Below, piece after piece: positions 25,950 to 34,133 of a stretch of 64,000 bases of DNA (the first letter of the stretch is position 1; every line of letters starts with the position of its first letter). The translations under genes and the position numbers were made by a program. Source of the DNA: Mesobacillus jeotgali (GTDB lineage Bacteria > Bacillota > Bacilli > Bacillales > Cytobacillaceae); contig NZ_CP025025.1 of NCBI RefSeq assembly GCF_002874535.1, positions 2,999,312 through 3,063,311 on the forward strand, in the 5' to 3' direction. Under the pieces are notes generated by a model. It had not been told where the DNA came from and searched no databases. It saw only the letters and a list, made by a program, of their open reading frames with translations.

Positions 25950-26324
25950 TCAGTTCTTTTCCCTCCATCTTACCATCGCACCAGTAACCTTGTCATATTG
26001 GCCAATGCCAAGAGCTTTCTCCCCACTTTCAAGCTTAAGATTAAAGGTCACTTCCTCCACACTTCCTGATGGAGCTTGTTTTTGAAATGTAACATCTCCT
26101 AACTCATAGTTCATAATTCCTGAAGCTGGCAAAAATCCATCCCGTAGTATGGCCTCAGCCTGTTTGGACGAACTAAGCAAATAGTATTCTTGCAGCCGTA
26201 TCGTCTCTGTTTCTTTCGCGAATCTTTTCCCTGCCAGGTAATTCTCTGTCAGTATCAGCAAATAAAACGAAATCAGGAGCAAAAAGATCATCGTTAGCGG
26301 ATAAATAAAACCTTTTTGATTTAT
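25950..26324 (-). CDS. comGG: Competence minor pseudopilin ComGG, apparent ATA start
   Basis: Last gene of the comG operon; a minor pseudopilin-like protein of the competence pilus. Reading from ATA at 26324 gives (M)NQKGFIYPLTMIFLLLISFYLL, matching the RGFIYP N-terminus of B. subtilis ComGG, and 124 aa, the same length. The first ordinary start (ATG 26291) would remove the GFIYP motif and part of the membrane helix. GGGGG lies 9 nt upstream of the ATA. The ATA overlaps the comGF stop (ATAA), so re-initiation after comGF is likely. Hydrophobic helix at about residues 10-27. Confidence 0.8.
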   Translation of the reverse strand: MNQKGFIYPLTMIFLLLISFYLLILTENYLAGKRFAKETETIRLQEYYLLSSSKQAEAILRDGFLPASGIMNYELGDVTFQKQAPSGSVEEVTFNLKLESGEKALGIGQYDKVTGAMVRWREKN

Positions 26325-26794
26325 GGTTCCACACCCCCGGTTTGATAAAATTGGTGAATCCTAACAGAGTAATCCTTTCCTTGTATATCTTTAGCCTTTA
26401 TCTCTACACCATCAGCTATTTTGCCAAAGCTGAAGCTTGATAGATTTTGCACCAAGATTTCATGCCCCTGGGAATTCACTCTCCTCCTCATACTGGTTCC
26501 ATATTTTTCATAAAGAATGAATTGTCCATCGACCTTCATCAGAAGCTTATCAGTTTGGACAGTCAATTGCTGTGCTGTTCGTATTTCCTTTTTCACCTGA
26601 CTGCTGAAGACCTCCCACTCCATTTTCTTTACTACAGTATCAGCAACACGCTGATCAAGGATAATTTTCATACCTAACGGAAGCATCGAGGCGATCAGCA
26701 AAAAGAGCAGAACAGATAATAGCATCTCAACCATGGTGAAGCCTCGTTCACTCTGCTGTAGAACATTTTTGATATTGCCTCTGAGCGATATCAT
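26321..26794 (-). CDS. comGF: Competence pseudopilin ComGF
   Basis: Minor pseudopilin of the competence pilus, about 157 aa. Class-3 prepilin-type signature RGFTMVEMLLSVLLFLLIA follows a short basic leader, so it should be processed by ComC. GGAGG is present about 12 nt upstream of ATG 26794. An ATT one codon earlier has 9-nt spacing and is a possible alternative start. The gene begins inside comGE and ends in the ATAA overlap with comGG. Confidence 0.88.
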   Translation of the reverse strand: MISLRGNIKNVLQQSERGFTMVEMLLSVLLFLLIASMLPLGMKIILDQRVADTVVKKMEWEVFSSQVKKEIRTAQQLTVQTDKLLMKVDGQFILYEKYGTSMRRRVNSQGHEILVQNLSSFSFGKIADGVEIKAKDIQGKDYSVRIHQFYQTGGVEP

Positions 26795-27080
26795 AATGAA
26801 TACAAACCTCCCATGAAGAATCTTCCTCAATCTTTGTGACCACGACTTCATACTGGCCGCCATTCTGTTCAATGAGCTTTCTTCCAGAATTGGTTCCAGT
26901 AATTTTTATATACATCAGTTCGTCATATAACAAATTGATGGCTGTTGCCTTTTTTTCAGACTCCACTGTCTGGTTGATGACATGAATGGCAATCGGAAGC
27001 AATATTGCACTCCCCATCAAAAAAGCAGCCAGTGATAGCAGCATTTCACTAAGAAAAAATCCTTCATTCCTCCAGAACAT
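26748..27080 (-). CDS. comGE: Competence pseudopilin ComGE
   Basis: Minor pseudopilin, about 110 aa. N-terminal FWRNEGFFLSEMLLSLAAFLM is a prepilin-like segment with the conserved Glu after the hydrophobic start; the preceding residues are short. AGGGCAGG lies just before the ATG at 27080. It overlaps comGD upstream and comGF downstream, typical of the tightly packed comG operon. Confidence 0.85.
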   Translation of the reverse strand: MFWRNEGFFLSEMLLSLAAFLMGSAILLPIAIHVINQTVESEKKATAINLLYDELMYIKITGTNSGRKLIEQNGGQYEVVVTKIEEDSSWEVCIHYDIAQRQYQKCSTAE

Positions 27081-27504
27081 AAAACCTGCCCTTTCCAATT
27101 TGGAACATCAATTTAAATTTCTTCGAACCCGCAGTGACATATAAAGACCCGAAGCTATCGATATTCCCATCCGGCATATAGTGAAATAGTAGATTCATCG
27201 TCCCTTTTTTCAACTTGATTAGAGGTGAATAATGTCTCTGAGCCAAATATGGAGCAGCATAATCCGTTCCACGGATATAGTAATAATTATTTTCCGGCAT
27301 GATATGGACAGTTATTGTTTCTTGATGGGAAATCGCATATTGCTGGCTGTATAGAAGGTCGGCTTTTAATTGCGAAAAGAAAAGATCCTTTTCAAGGATG
27401 TCCTTTTGGGGTGAAAACAGGAATGCGGATGTGAGGGAAAGCATCAGGAAGGCAGAAAGCACAATCAGCATTTCGACCATTGTAAAACCGTCAGAGTGGT
27501 TCAT
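27064..27504 (-). CDS. comGD: Competence pseudopilin ComGD
   Basis: Minor pseudopilin, 146 aa. The N-terminal MNHSDGFTMVEMLIVLSAF is a clear type-IV-prepilin-like motif (G-F-T-x-V-E). ATG at 27504 overlaps the comGC stop by 4 nt. It is required with the other minor pseudopilins for assembly of the DNA-uptake pilus at the cell pole. Confidence 0.9.
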   Translation of the reverse strand: MNHSDGFTMVEMLIVLSAFLMLSLTSAFLFSPQKDILEKDLFFSQLKADLLYSQQYAISHQETITVHIMPENNYYYIRGTDYAAPYLAQRHYSPLIKLKKGTMNLLFHYMPDGNIDSFGSLYVTAGSKKFKLMFQIGKGRFYVLEE

Positions 27505-27821
27505 CCGCCGGTTCCAGTCGTTGATTTCTTTTGCACTGCCCCTGATGTAGTAATTTCAATCAGGGTTCCGTCTGGACAAGCTTCATTTGCACTTTTTAAG
27601 TACCCACCTCCATGAAGCTCGGCGAAGGTAGGAGTCTTATTTTTATCAATTTTATACGCCTGTACCTGGGCCTCGACCATCTTCATATAAGCCTCGCATC
27701 CTTTCGTATTTATATTAGAACTATGTGAAGATATATTTGGGACTGTAATGATAAGCAGAACAGAGATAACGAGCAAAACAATCATCATTTCTATTAAAGT
27801 AAAACCCTTTTGATTTTTCAT
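27501..27821 (-). CDS. comGC: Competence major pseudopilin ComGC
   Basis: Major pilin of the transformation pilus. From ATG 27821 the precursor has 106 aa: MKNQKGFTLIEMMIVLLVISVLLI, a canonical prepilin signature cleaved by ComC before Phe. Two cysteines (KGCEAYM and NEACPDG) match the disulfide pair of ComGC. GGAG lies 8 nt upstream of that ATG; a longer in-frame extension lacks homology. Confidence 0.95.
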   Translation of the reverse strand: MKNQKGFTLIEMMIVLLVISVLLIITVPNISSHSSNINTKGCEAYMKMVEAQVQAYKIDKNKTPTFAELHGGGYLKSANEACPDGTLIEITTSGAVQKKSTTGTGG

Positions 27822-27859
27822 CCTGTATTCTCCTTTATTTAATCGCATTAAGAAAATGA

Positions 27860-28891
27860 TTAAATCCCTTTCATCATTTGGAACATCGGCAACAAGATGG
27901 CTAGATACAGTGAAACGACAAGCAGGCCAATGAAGCTGTACAAAACGGGCTGCACTGTTTTCAGCGCTTTTTCGGTTTTTTCTTCGAGTTCTTTCAGGCA
28001 GTGCCTGCTGTAAAAATAAAGCTCCTGGTCCAGCTTCCCATTCTTTTGTCCATGTCTGATGATCCTCGACAGTTCAGCTTCAAAAAACGGATACTCTCCC
28101 ACTGCTCTGTCAAAATCCTGTCCTGCAGCCAACTTCGAAATCAAGTCCTTTCCTAATTCCCTTGAAAAAGGTTCATGGAGATTTTGCTCGAACACCATCA
28201 ATGCAGCAAGCACTGATAGGCCGCCTGAAAACAAATAGCTTAACTGAACCGAGAAATAGTGTGAGTAAAAAAGTCTGATCAATTTGCCAGCAAACGGCAG
28301 CTTCACAAGCTTCATTTTTTGTTTTAGAGGGTGAAGGTTCTTAAAGCTGATGATGTAGTATAAGGCAAGAAATGTAGTGAGACCAAGAAGAAAATAGAGC
28401 GTGAAAGGAAGGATATTGGCTGCCGCCGCGATGGTTTCCATAAAGATATTGGGGGCAATATTCATGTCTGTGAAAAGTGAATCGAATTTCGGCAGTAAGA
28501 TTTTGTTAACGAAAAAAAATAAAATCAATGTAAGCATTACTAGAAATATTGGATAGGATGCGAGCCTTTTTAATCTCTGGTAGTCGGCTTCCCGTTTAAG
28601 GACCATGTCGCTGCCCTCTGTTAAGGTACGGGCCAGTCCGCCATGCTGTTCGGCAAAGTAAACATAGCTGACCAGGTCCTTTTTAAAATTTAATTCTGCA
28701 AGAATCAGATACAACGGAAACCCTTCACGCAGTTTATCCAGGCTTCTTCTGATATCTTCTTTCCTTTTCTTTTCCAAATAAAAAGTCATCGATTCAATCG
28801 CTTCCGCCAAAGAATAACCTCTCGACAGCAGTTCCCCACTCCTTTTGAGGAACCGGGCCTGTTCAGCGACAGGCCACTTACTCTCCATCAT
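27860..28891 (-). CDS. comGB: Competence pilus platform protein ComGB
   Basis: Polytopic inner-membrane platform protein of the GspF/PilC family, 343 aa. Two GspF repeats are visible, each with soluble helices followed by hydrophobic segments (about residues 110-130, 155-185, 315-340). The N-terminus EQARFLKRSGELLSRGYSLAEAI is typical. It starts inside the last codons of comGA (14-nt overlap). Confidence 0.94.
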   Translation of the reverse strand: MMESKWPVAEQARFLKRSGELLSRGYSLAEAIESMTFYLEKKRKEDIRRSLDKLREGFPLYLILAELNFKKDLVSYVYFAEQHGGLARTLTEGSDMVLKREADYQRLKRLASYPIFLVMLTLILFFFVNKILLPKFDSLFTDMNIAPNIFMETIAAAANILPFTLYFLLGLTTFLALYYIISFKNLHPLKQKMKLVKLPFAGKLIRLFYSHYFSVQLSYLFSGGLSVLAALMVFEQNLHEPFSRELGKDLISKLAAGQDFDRAVGEYPFFEAELSRIIRHGQKNGKLDQELYFYSRHCLKELEEKTEKALKTVQPVLYSFIGLLVVSLYLAILLPMFQMMKGI

Positions 28892-29948
28892 TTAGAACCC
28901 ACCTCTGGTATTCTGATTCCTTGATGAACCCCAGGGCGATGCCTTTACGGATGGCATCTTTGAGAGTTTTATAATGATAGCTCTGGAGCTCCCCTCTTGC
29001 TTCCTTCAGTACCGCAGATAAATCCTTCCCCGTAAGGATTTCGAAAACATTTCCCCTTTTACCGCTGCCTGATGAAAAGCAAAATGGCGAGCAAATCCCC
29101 TCGCAATAAGGGCAAGTCAATTCAACGAGTCTCTGTGCAGTTACTGCAATCAGTGTCTGTTCAATCTCAAGCCAATTAATCCCGAATTCAATCAGCCTGT
29201 AAATCGCTCCTCTGGCATCCCTCGTATGCATTGTCGTCAGGACCAAGTGTCCTGTCAGCGAAGCTCTTATAGCCGTTTCTGCTGTCTCTTTATCCCGTAT
29301 TTCCCCAACCATAATAATATCTGGATCATGCCGCAGGATTGCTTTCAATCCGGCAGAATATGAAATTCCAGCCCGTTCATTGACCTGGACCTGTAGCACT
29401 GTATCACTCGGTTTTTCAATTGGATCTTCTAGGGTAATGACATTACGATTCACCAAATCCGAGGTTTCAGAAAGCATGGAATACAAAGTTGTCGTTTTAC
29501 CACTCCCTGTTGGACCAGTAAAAATGATCAAGCCATGGGCGTGTTTCAATAGGGAAATCAGTTTTTTTGATGTGGATGGGAATAATGAAATTTGGTTTGA
29601 AGGAGTATGGTTTTGTTCGGGAAGGAGACGAATGACCATGCTTTCGTTCTGGTATGCTGGAAGCGTGGAGATCCTTAAGCCTATTTTCATTTCTTGATAT
29701 TGATAAGTAAAAGCACCACTTTGAGGCCGTCTTTTTTCACCAATATCCATTGAAGCTGTGAATTTGAAGTGGGAAATGAGCCGTTCACAATCAGCTTGTT
29801 CTAACGTGTACCGGGGAAGCAGCTGGTTGCCGAGCCTGAATTTAATCAGTGTGTCTTTTTCGCGAGGGATAATATGAATGTCCGACGCTCCACTTCTTAA
29901 AGCATCTTTCAGGACATTATCCGCTAGCTGTTCAATTGATTTAACAAT
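28878..29948 (-). CDS. comGA: Competence pilus assembly ATPase ComGA, apparent ATT start
   Basis: Cytoplasmic GspE/PilB-type ATPase that drives assembly of the competence pilus. Walker A is FTGPTGSGKTTTLYS, Walker B IIMVGEIRDKETAETAIRAS, with the His-box LTTMHTRDA. The usual start codons give only 290 aa and lack the N-terminal ASDIHI segment. Upstream in the same frame lies a coding stretch with SGASDIHIIPREKDTLIKFRLG, matching homologues, and it can begin only at ATT 29948 (GGTGG 9 nt upstream). This gives 356 aa, the B. subtilis length. I therefore infer an ATT start. Confidence 0.9.
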   Translation of the reverse strand: MVKSIEQLADNVLKDALRSGASDIHIIPREKDTLIKFRLGNQLLPRYTLEQADCERLISHFKFTASMDIGEKRRPQSGAFTYQYQEMKIGLRISTLPAYQNESMVIRLLPEQNHTPSNQISLFPSTSKKLISLLKHAHGLIIFTGPTGSGKTTTLYSMLSETSDLVNRNVITLEDPIEKPSDTVLQVQVNERAGISYSAGLKAILRHDPDIIMVGEIRDKETAETAIRASLTGHLVLTTMHTRDARGAIYRLIEFGINWLEIEQTLIAVTAQRLVELTCPYCEGICSPFCFSSGSGKRGNVFEILTGKDLSAVLKEARGELQSYHYKTLKDAIRKGIALGFIKESEYQRWVLNDGE

Positions 29949-30013
29949 AAGGATGCACCACCTTTTTCGGTTATAAAAAAAGATTTCGCCACAATCCTTT
30001 TGTTTCCTTCAAA

Positions 30014-30047
30014 AAAACTGGCTTAAATATGTATAAAAGGTGACAAT
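30014..30047 (-). promoter_or_regulatory. Putative ComK boxes upstream of comGA
   Basis: On the minus strand ATTG-N5-TTTT (30035-30047) and TTAA-N5-TTTT (30014-30026) are separated by 8 nt. This resembles the paired AAAA-N5-TTTT ComK sites with 8-bp spacing known at late competence promoters. The individual matches are 5 and 6 of 8, so the call is tentative. Confidence 0.4.
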
Positions 30048-30089
30048 TCAATTCATAATAACTAGCGTAACGTCAGCAAGTCATATTAT

Positions 30090-30161
30090 TGGGCTATAGC
30101 CAAGCGGTAAGGCAACGGACTTTGACTCCGTCATGCGTTGGTTCGAATCCAGCTAGCCCAG
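30090..30161 (+). tRNA. tRNA-Gln (anticodon TTG)
   Basis: Acceptor TGGGCTA pairs with TAGCCCA, followed by discriminator G. The D arm (TAGCCAAGCGGTAAGGCA), anticodon arm with TTTGACT (anticodon TTG, reading CAA/CAG), and T arm with GGTTCGAATCC are all present. CCA is not encoded. A strong terminator follows at once. Confidence 0.97.
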
Positions 30162-30163
30162 CT

Positions 30164-30206
30164 AACAGAAAAAACGGAAGCGGTTGCTTCCGTTTTTTCT
30201 GTTAGG
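30164..30206 (+). terminator. Terminator of tRNA-Gln
   Basis: Perfect 18-bp stem from AACAGAAAAAACGGAAGC to its complement with a GGTT loop; contains the T-run. It begins 2 bp after the tRNA. Confidence 0.85.
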
Positions 30207-30250
30207 AAATTAAAAATCAACTTGGTTGTGGATCCCTTTATTTGATTTCT

Positions 30251-30424
30251 TAATCCAGCTCCAGCGCTTGTCAGGGCTGACCAAGGCGCTTTCGCTTTTC
30301 TTTTTGTCCAGCTTCAGCGCCTAGCCCTTCGAGTCGCTTCGGTCCGCCCAATGAAGTCAAAAAGCGACTTCACTGGTCGGCCCTCCAGCGCTTGTCAGGG
30401 CTGACCAAGGCGCTTCCGCTTTTC
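30251..30424. repeat. Dispersed GC-rich repeat, copy A
   Basis: A 109-bp unit (30316-30424) from AGCGCCTAGCCC to CGCTTCCGCTTTT is nearly identical to 35155-35263. It contains hairpins (TGAAGTC...GACTTCA; GCGCTTGTCAGGGCTGACCAAGGCGC). A partial copy of its right end precedes it at about 30255-30300. No gene lies in this 215-bp gap. Similar elements are frequent between genes in Bacillus relatives, to my knowledge. Confidence 0.85.
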
Positions 30425-30427
30425 TAA

Positions 30428-30781
30428 TTATTTCGCTATTTTTTTCAAGGCATCTGGGTTAAATCCAACAATCAGCTTTTTGCCATCTGTCAAGATCGGC
30501 CGTCTAAGCAGTTTCGGTTCCTCAATGACAAGTTTAATTACCTCTGAAAGTGGCAGGTCTTCCATATCCATATCCAGCTTTTTATAAGTTTCTCCTCTTG
30601 TGGCGAGCAGTTCATCGAAGCCTTCAGTCGTCAGTGCCAATATCTGCAGTAATTCTTTTTTCGATGGAGTGTCCTTGAACATATGACGTTCATTAAATTT
30701 CACACTGTTTGAGATCAGCCACTTTTTTGTTTTACGGCATGAAGTACAGCTTGGATAGGAATAAAACGTCAGCTCTTCCAT
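30428..30781 (-). CDS. mgsR: Spx/MgsR family regulator (MgsR-like)
   Basis: A 117-aa thioredoxin-fold protein of the ArsC/Spx family. The redox CxxC is Cys12-Cys15 in YPSCTSCRK. The Spx-like features RHMFKDTPSKKEL and LLRRPILTDGKKLIVGF are present. In B. subtilis the gene in this position (yqgZ) is MgsR, which binds RNA polymerase alpha and controls part of the general stress regulon under disulfide control. It lacks a DNA-binding domain, as expected. AGGAGG precedes the ATG. Assignment as MgsR rather than Spx rests on position. Confidence 0.85.
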   Translation of the reverse strand: MEELTFYSYPSCTSCRKTKKWLISNSVKFNERHMFKDTPSKKELLQILALTTEGFDELLATRGETYKKLDMDMEDLPLSEVIKLVIEEPKLLRRPILTDGKKLIVGFNPDALKKIAK

Positions 30782-30974
30782 TAAGTTAACCTCCTGGCGA
30801 ACAAAATTATCTTATATACGTATTGTATAACTTTTGTATAACATTTGTATACTATTTTGTCATCATTTCGCCATTTAGTTGTGAACATTTTCTAAACATA
30901 TAGTGTAAACAGTGTAAACCTTATTTTCCTCTGTATTATAATGAAGGCAAATTAGTGGTCTGAGGTGAACTAAG

Positions 30975-31676
30975 GTGGAGCAAACATTAAAAATTACAAG
31001 TGTTTTGTCTGACCCAACGCGTTATTATATTTATCAATACATCACAAAAAGACATAAGGACGTAACCGTACAGGAAATCGCCGACAATTTTGATATCCAT
31101 CCAAATGTGGCAAGGCTGCATTTATCAAAACTTGAAGATGTCAACATGCTGATTTCAGAAACAAAAAAGACTGGCAAAGGTGGTCGTCCAAGCAGACTGT
31201 ACCGACTTTCCGATGAAGTGATCCAGCTTCACTTCCCATTCCGCGATTATCAGTTATTGTCCAAAATCGCGATGACAACTATGATGTCTCTTGGAGAAGC
31301 AGGAAAGACAGCATTGTACTTGACAGGAAAACGTTTCGGGGAAGAACTGATTGAACAAGAAGTATCCCGACACTCAAATATGTCAGCTGAAATGACGTTC
31401 GAGCATAAACTGAACTCAATCAAGAATGCTGCGACTCTTGCTGGTTTTTATCCTGAATTCGAACCTAACAGCGAAAAGACTAAGATTTATTTCCAAATCT
31501 TCAACTGTCCTTTTAAGGAAGTGGCAATGGAACATACAGAAACAGTGTGCAATATGCATTATGAATTTTTGCGCGGTATGTTCGAATCACTGTTTGGTGA
31601 GATCGAACTGATCGAAAAAGAGAACATGTTCACAGGCTGTGACTCTTGTTCATATCAAGCTGTTATTGCACAATAA
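30975..31676 (+). CDS. ArsR/SufR-like winged-helix regulator with conserved cysteines
   Basis: A 233-aa regulator. Residues 1-75 form an ArsR-type winged helix (LSDPTRYYIYQYI, HPNVARLHLSKLEDVNMLI, GRPSRLYRLSDE wing). The C-terminal domain has four cysteines: NCPFKE, ETVCNMHYEF and a terminal GCDSCSYQ. This overall plan resembles SufR, an Fe-S-cluster-sensing repressor, but spacing is not identical, so ligand identity is inference. GTG start with GAGGTG 7 nt upstream. It is divergent from mgsR and followed by yqgY in the same direction. I do not recall a B. subtilis 168 orthologue at this place. Confidence 0.7.
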   Translation: MEQTLKITSVLSDPTRYYIYQYITKRHKDVTVQEIADNFDIHPNVARLHLSKLEDVNMLISETKKTGKGGRPSRLYRLSDEVIQLHFPFRDYQLLSKIAMTTMMSLGEAGKTALYLTGKRFGEELIEQEVSRHSNMSAEMTFEHKLNSIKNAATLAGFYPEFEPNSEKTKIYFQIFNCPFKEVAMEHTETVCNMHYEFLRGMFESLFGEIELIEKENMFTGCDSCSYQAVIAQ

Positions 31677-31755
31677 TCAATCCTTGTTTACTTTTCACTC
31701 CACTTTACTTTATAATATGATAGTGATGGACTTGTAGGGTAAAGGAGGGATATCT

Positions 31756-32001
31756 TTGGATCGTATGTACAGAGTTTTAGGATTCTGGACGGGAATCTTT
31801 GCTGTCATGTTTTTCTTAGGTGACATGTATACGACGTCCTTGATTTTCTTTGGTCAAACTGGATTTTTCTTGCTTTTAAGTTACTTGAAACTGTCTGAGC
31901 GTATGTACATTTACGTCTTCGGCGCATACTTAACGATTTTCTTTGCTGGATTTACTTACTGGTCAACATTTATGATGCCATTAGGTGGAACTGGACATTG
32001 A
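31756..32001 (+). CDS. yqgY: YqgY-like membrane protein (DUF2626)
   Basis: An 81-aa protein with three to four hydrophobic helices, starting DRMYRVLGFWTGIFAVMFFLGDMY after the initiating residue. Matches the DUF2626/YqgY family. TTG start at 31756 with AAAGGAGGG about 8 nt upstream. Function unknown. It is followed by a strong terminator. Confidence 0.8.
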   Translation: MDRMYRVLGFWTGIFAVMFFLGDMYTTSLIFFGQTGFFLLLSYLKLSERMYIYVFGAYLTIFFAGFTYWSTFMMPLGGTGH

Positions 32002-32020
32002 TCAATTGTTACGCTCGAAT

Positions 32021-32053
32021 AAAAAAAGCGATGTTTATACATCGCTTTTTTTA
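32021..32053. terminator. Bidirectional terminator after yqgY
   Basis: Perfect 14-bp stem AAAAAAAGCGATGT / ACATCGCTTTTTTT with a TTAT loop, between convergent genes. Confidence 0.85.
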
Positions 32054-32068
32054 CTTTCCACGCGTATA

Positions 32069-33160
32069 TTAAAATAATTTCCCAATCGAGTGATCCAGAC
32101 CCTTTGCCTGAACAGCCACATCAAAGGACTGGCTGATCCCCCCTGGCAATATCAGGCTTCGTATAGCGCGATTTCGCTTACTAGCTTCAGAAAACGGATT
32201 AGGGTCATTGTGTTCCGCAAGCTCTTCTAATATGCCGGCAGCCATAAGGAACTCATCCTGCCTCATTTTTTGCACAAAGTTCAGGCAGTATTTCTCACCA
32301 ATTAATTTAAGTGCATCAAAATGTACATGACTAGTAATATCCATCTCTCCAGGATGCTGCAAAACGTCATGATGCATCTGGTGTTGGTAATATCCCCTTA
32401 AGCTTCCGCGCCTGCGAGATGGATGCATCCATTCTTCTTTCGTATATCCGTAATCTACAGTCACCATGATGCCCTTCGTGAAGTGATCAGCTATAGATTT
32501 AATGAACGGTTCATAAGCAAGCGGAATTTCAATCCTTTGGCCTTCCGCCAGTTCAATTTCCTGGTCATTTATAAAAGCGGTAATCCTATCATCCATTACC
32601 GGTAACATGATTTCTTTTAATTGTCCATTGTCAAAGCCTACGAAAACCTCATTCACAATACCCTCGTGTTTTTCGACGACATGGACAGGGAATGCATCAA
32701 ATAATTCATTTGAAAAAATCAATCCTTGTTTCATACCTGTGTCTGCAAATGTACTACCATAAAGGATCTTTACATCTTCTAGACCGTTCAACTCAGCTTT
32801 CTGCAGCTTTCGATGATAAGGGCTGGCTTCAACGATACAATAGGTTAGTGTCTCATCATTCAAGCCACTCCACCCCTGAATAAATGCGCGAGCAAACCGG
32901 CCGTTTCCAGCTCCTATTTCACAAACAGATGGCGGCAAGCCGAGGTTCCTGAAATTTTTCGCAAACCATTTCCCAATCAATTTGCCAAATACATCGGACA
33001 CATTGCTGGAAGTATAAAAGTCCCCTTCTTTCCCTATTTTTTGACGTTCTTTTATGTAATAACCTTCCTCCGGGTGATAAAGTGCAAGTTCCATATACTG
33101 CGCATATGAAATCATTTTAACCGGAGAGGCATTAATAAACTCTTTGATTATTTCTTTCAT
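32069..33160 (-). CDS. SAM-dependent methyltransferase, MidA/NDUFAF7 family (COG1565)
   Basis: A 363-aa class I methyltransferase. The N-terminus has MELALYHPEEGYYIKERQKIGKEGDFYTSSNVS, a hallmark of this family, and the SAM-binding loop is VCEIGAGNGRFARAFI. FSNELFDAFPVHVVE and VTVDYGYTKEEW are further conserved motifs. Mitochondrial NDUFAF7 dimethylates an arginine in complex I; the bacterial substrate is unknown. AGGAG lies 5 nt before the ATG. It precedes no obvious partner; yqgX is upstream in the same direction. Confidence 0.88.
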   Translation of the reverse strand: MKEIIKEFINASPVKMISYAQYMELALYHPEEGYYIKERQKIGKEGDFYTSSNVSDVFGKLIGKWFAKNFRNLGLPPSVCEIGAGNGRFARAFIQGWSGLNDETLTYCIVEASPYHRKLQKAELNGLEDVKILYGSTFADTGMKQGLIFSNELFDAFPVHVVEKHEGIVNEVFVGFDNGQLKEIMLPVMDDRITAFINDQEIELAEGQRIEIPLAYEPFIKSIADHFTKGIMVTVDYGYTKEEWMHPSRRRGSLRGYYQHQMHHDVLQHPGEMDITSHVHFDALKLIGEKYCLNFVQKMRQDEFLMAAGILEELAEHNDPNPFSEASKRNRAIRSLILPGGISQSFDVAVQAKGLDHSIGKLF

Positions 33161-33270
33161 AATAACTCCTTGAAATTAGTTTTCACTATTGACATAGTGT
33201 TTTCGATATTATATTGTTTTAGTAGTAGCTTAACTATATCCCCTCCCATGATATGAATAGAACATCCCCC

Positions 33271-33303
33271 AGGAAAGCCCTTCTCTATGAGAAGGGCTTT
33301 CCT
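33271..33303 (-). terminator. Strong hairpin between yqgX and the MidA-like gene
   Basis: Perfect 15-bp stem AGGAAAGCCCTTCTC / GAGAAGGGCTTTCCT with a TAT loop, 25 bp after the yqgX stop. There is no T-run on the minus strand, so it may be an RNA-stability element or a weak terminator. Confidence 0.6.
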
Positions 33304-33327
33304 AGTTTCCTTGATGATTATACCTCA

Positions 33328-33963
33328 TTAAAATCCATTTAAAAAAGGGTTGGAATCCATCTCTAAACCAATTGTCGTTGTCGGTCCGTGTCCAGGAAGC
33401 ACCTCTGTTTGTTCCGGTAATGACAGGAGCTTATCATGGATGCTCCTGATTAGTTGATTATGGTTTCCACCCGGCAAGTCCGTCCTTCCTATGCTGCCAT
33501 TAAACAGAGCGTCTCCTGCCAGTACAAACTCTGCTTCAGGAAAATAAATTGATATACTCCCTGGAGAATGCCCCGGTGTTTCAAACACTTCAAACTCAAA
33601 ACTGCCAATTGACATTACACCTTCATCATCAATCAAATGGTCTGCAGGACGCGCTTTGATTGGCTCGTTAAGCATAAAATGCTTCGAACCATTCAATGCA
33701 GGATCTGATAGCCAATCCTTTTCTTTTTCATGAATATATACCTTGATTCCGTACTTATCTCTTATTCTATCCACTGCCCCGATATGATCGAAGTGAGCAT
33801 GTGTGAGCACAATTGCTTCTGGCTTCAATTCTAGCTCTTCAAGCACTGTTGCCAGCTTTTTCGGATTATCGCCAGGATCCACAATCAGGCATGACTTGTT
33901 TTCATCATAGACGATATAGCAATTTGTTTGTAAAGGACCTAGGGGAATCTGTTTCCATTTCAT
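33328..33963 (-). CDS. yqgX: MBL-fold metallohydrolase (YqgX)
   Basis: A 211-aa glyoxalase II-like beta-lactamase-fold hydrolase. Metal ligands are visible in LTHAHFDHIG, the His of FETPGHSPGS, the Asp of VLAGDALF, and the final His of VLPGHGP. Family members hydrolyse thioesters or related bonds; the substrate is not determined by sequence. ATG at 33963 follows GGAGGC by 8 nt; the codon before it is a TTG. Position matches yqgX of B. subtilis. Confidence 0.9.
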   Translation of the reverse strand: MKWKQIPLGPLQTNCYIVYDENKSCLIVDPGDNPKKLATVLEELELKPEAIVLTHAHFDHIGAVDRIRDKYGIKVYIHEKEKDWLSDPALNGSKHFMLNEPIKARPADHLIDDEGVMSIGSFEFEVFETPGHSPGSISIYFPEAEFVLAGDALFNGSIGRTDLPGGNHNQLIRSIHDKLLSLPEQTEVLPGHGPTTTIGLEMDSNPFLNGF

Positions 33964-34133
33964 CAAAATAGCCTCCAGCTTCTAGTGGTATTATTAATAC
34001 ATTTATTTTACACTATTGTCAGGCAAGTTTTAAGGATTGCGATAGAAAAGAACTCGTATGCTCTGCCCATCAAACCAGATGAGTTTTTTAAATACAATTA
34101 ATTTGAACCTTACAGCATAAAGGAGGCAGCAAA

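Noticed and set aside
28878-29750. comGA as a 5'-truncated gene
   Set aside because: The upstream frame codes for the conserved ASDIHI region and ends at a plausible ATT start, so the gene is intact.
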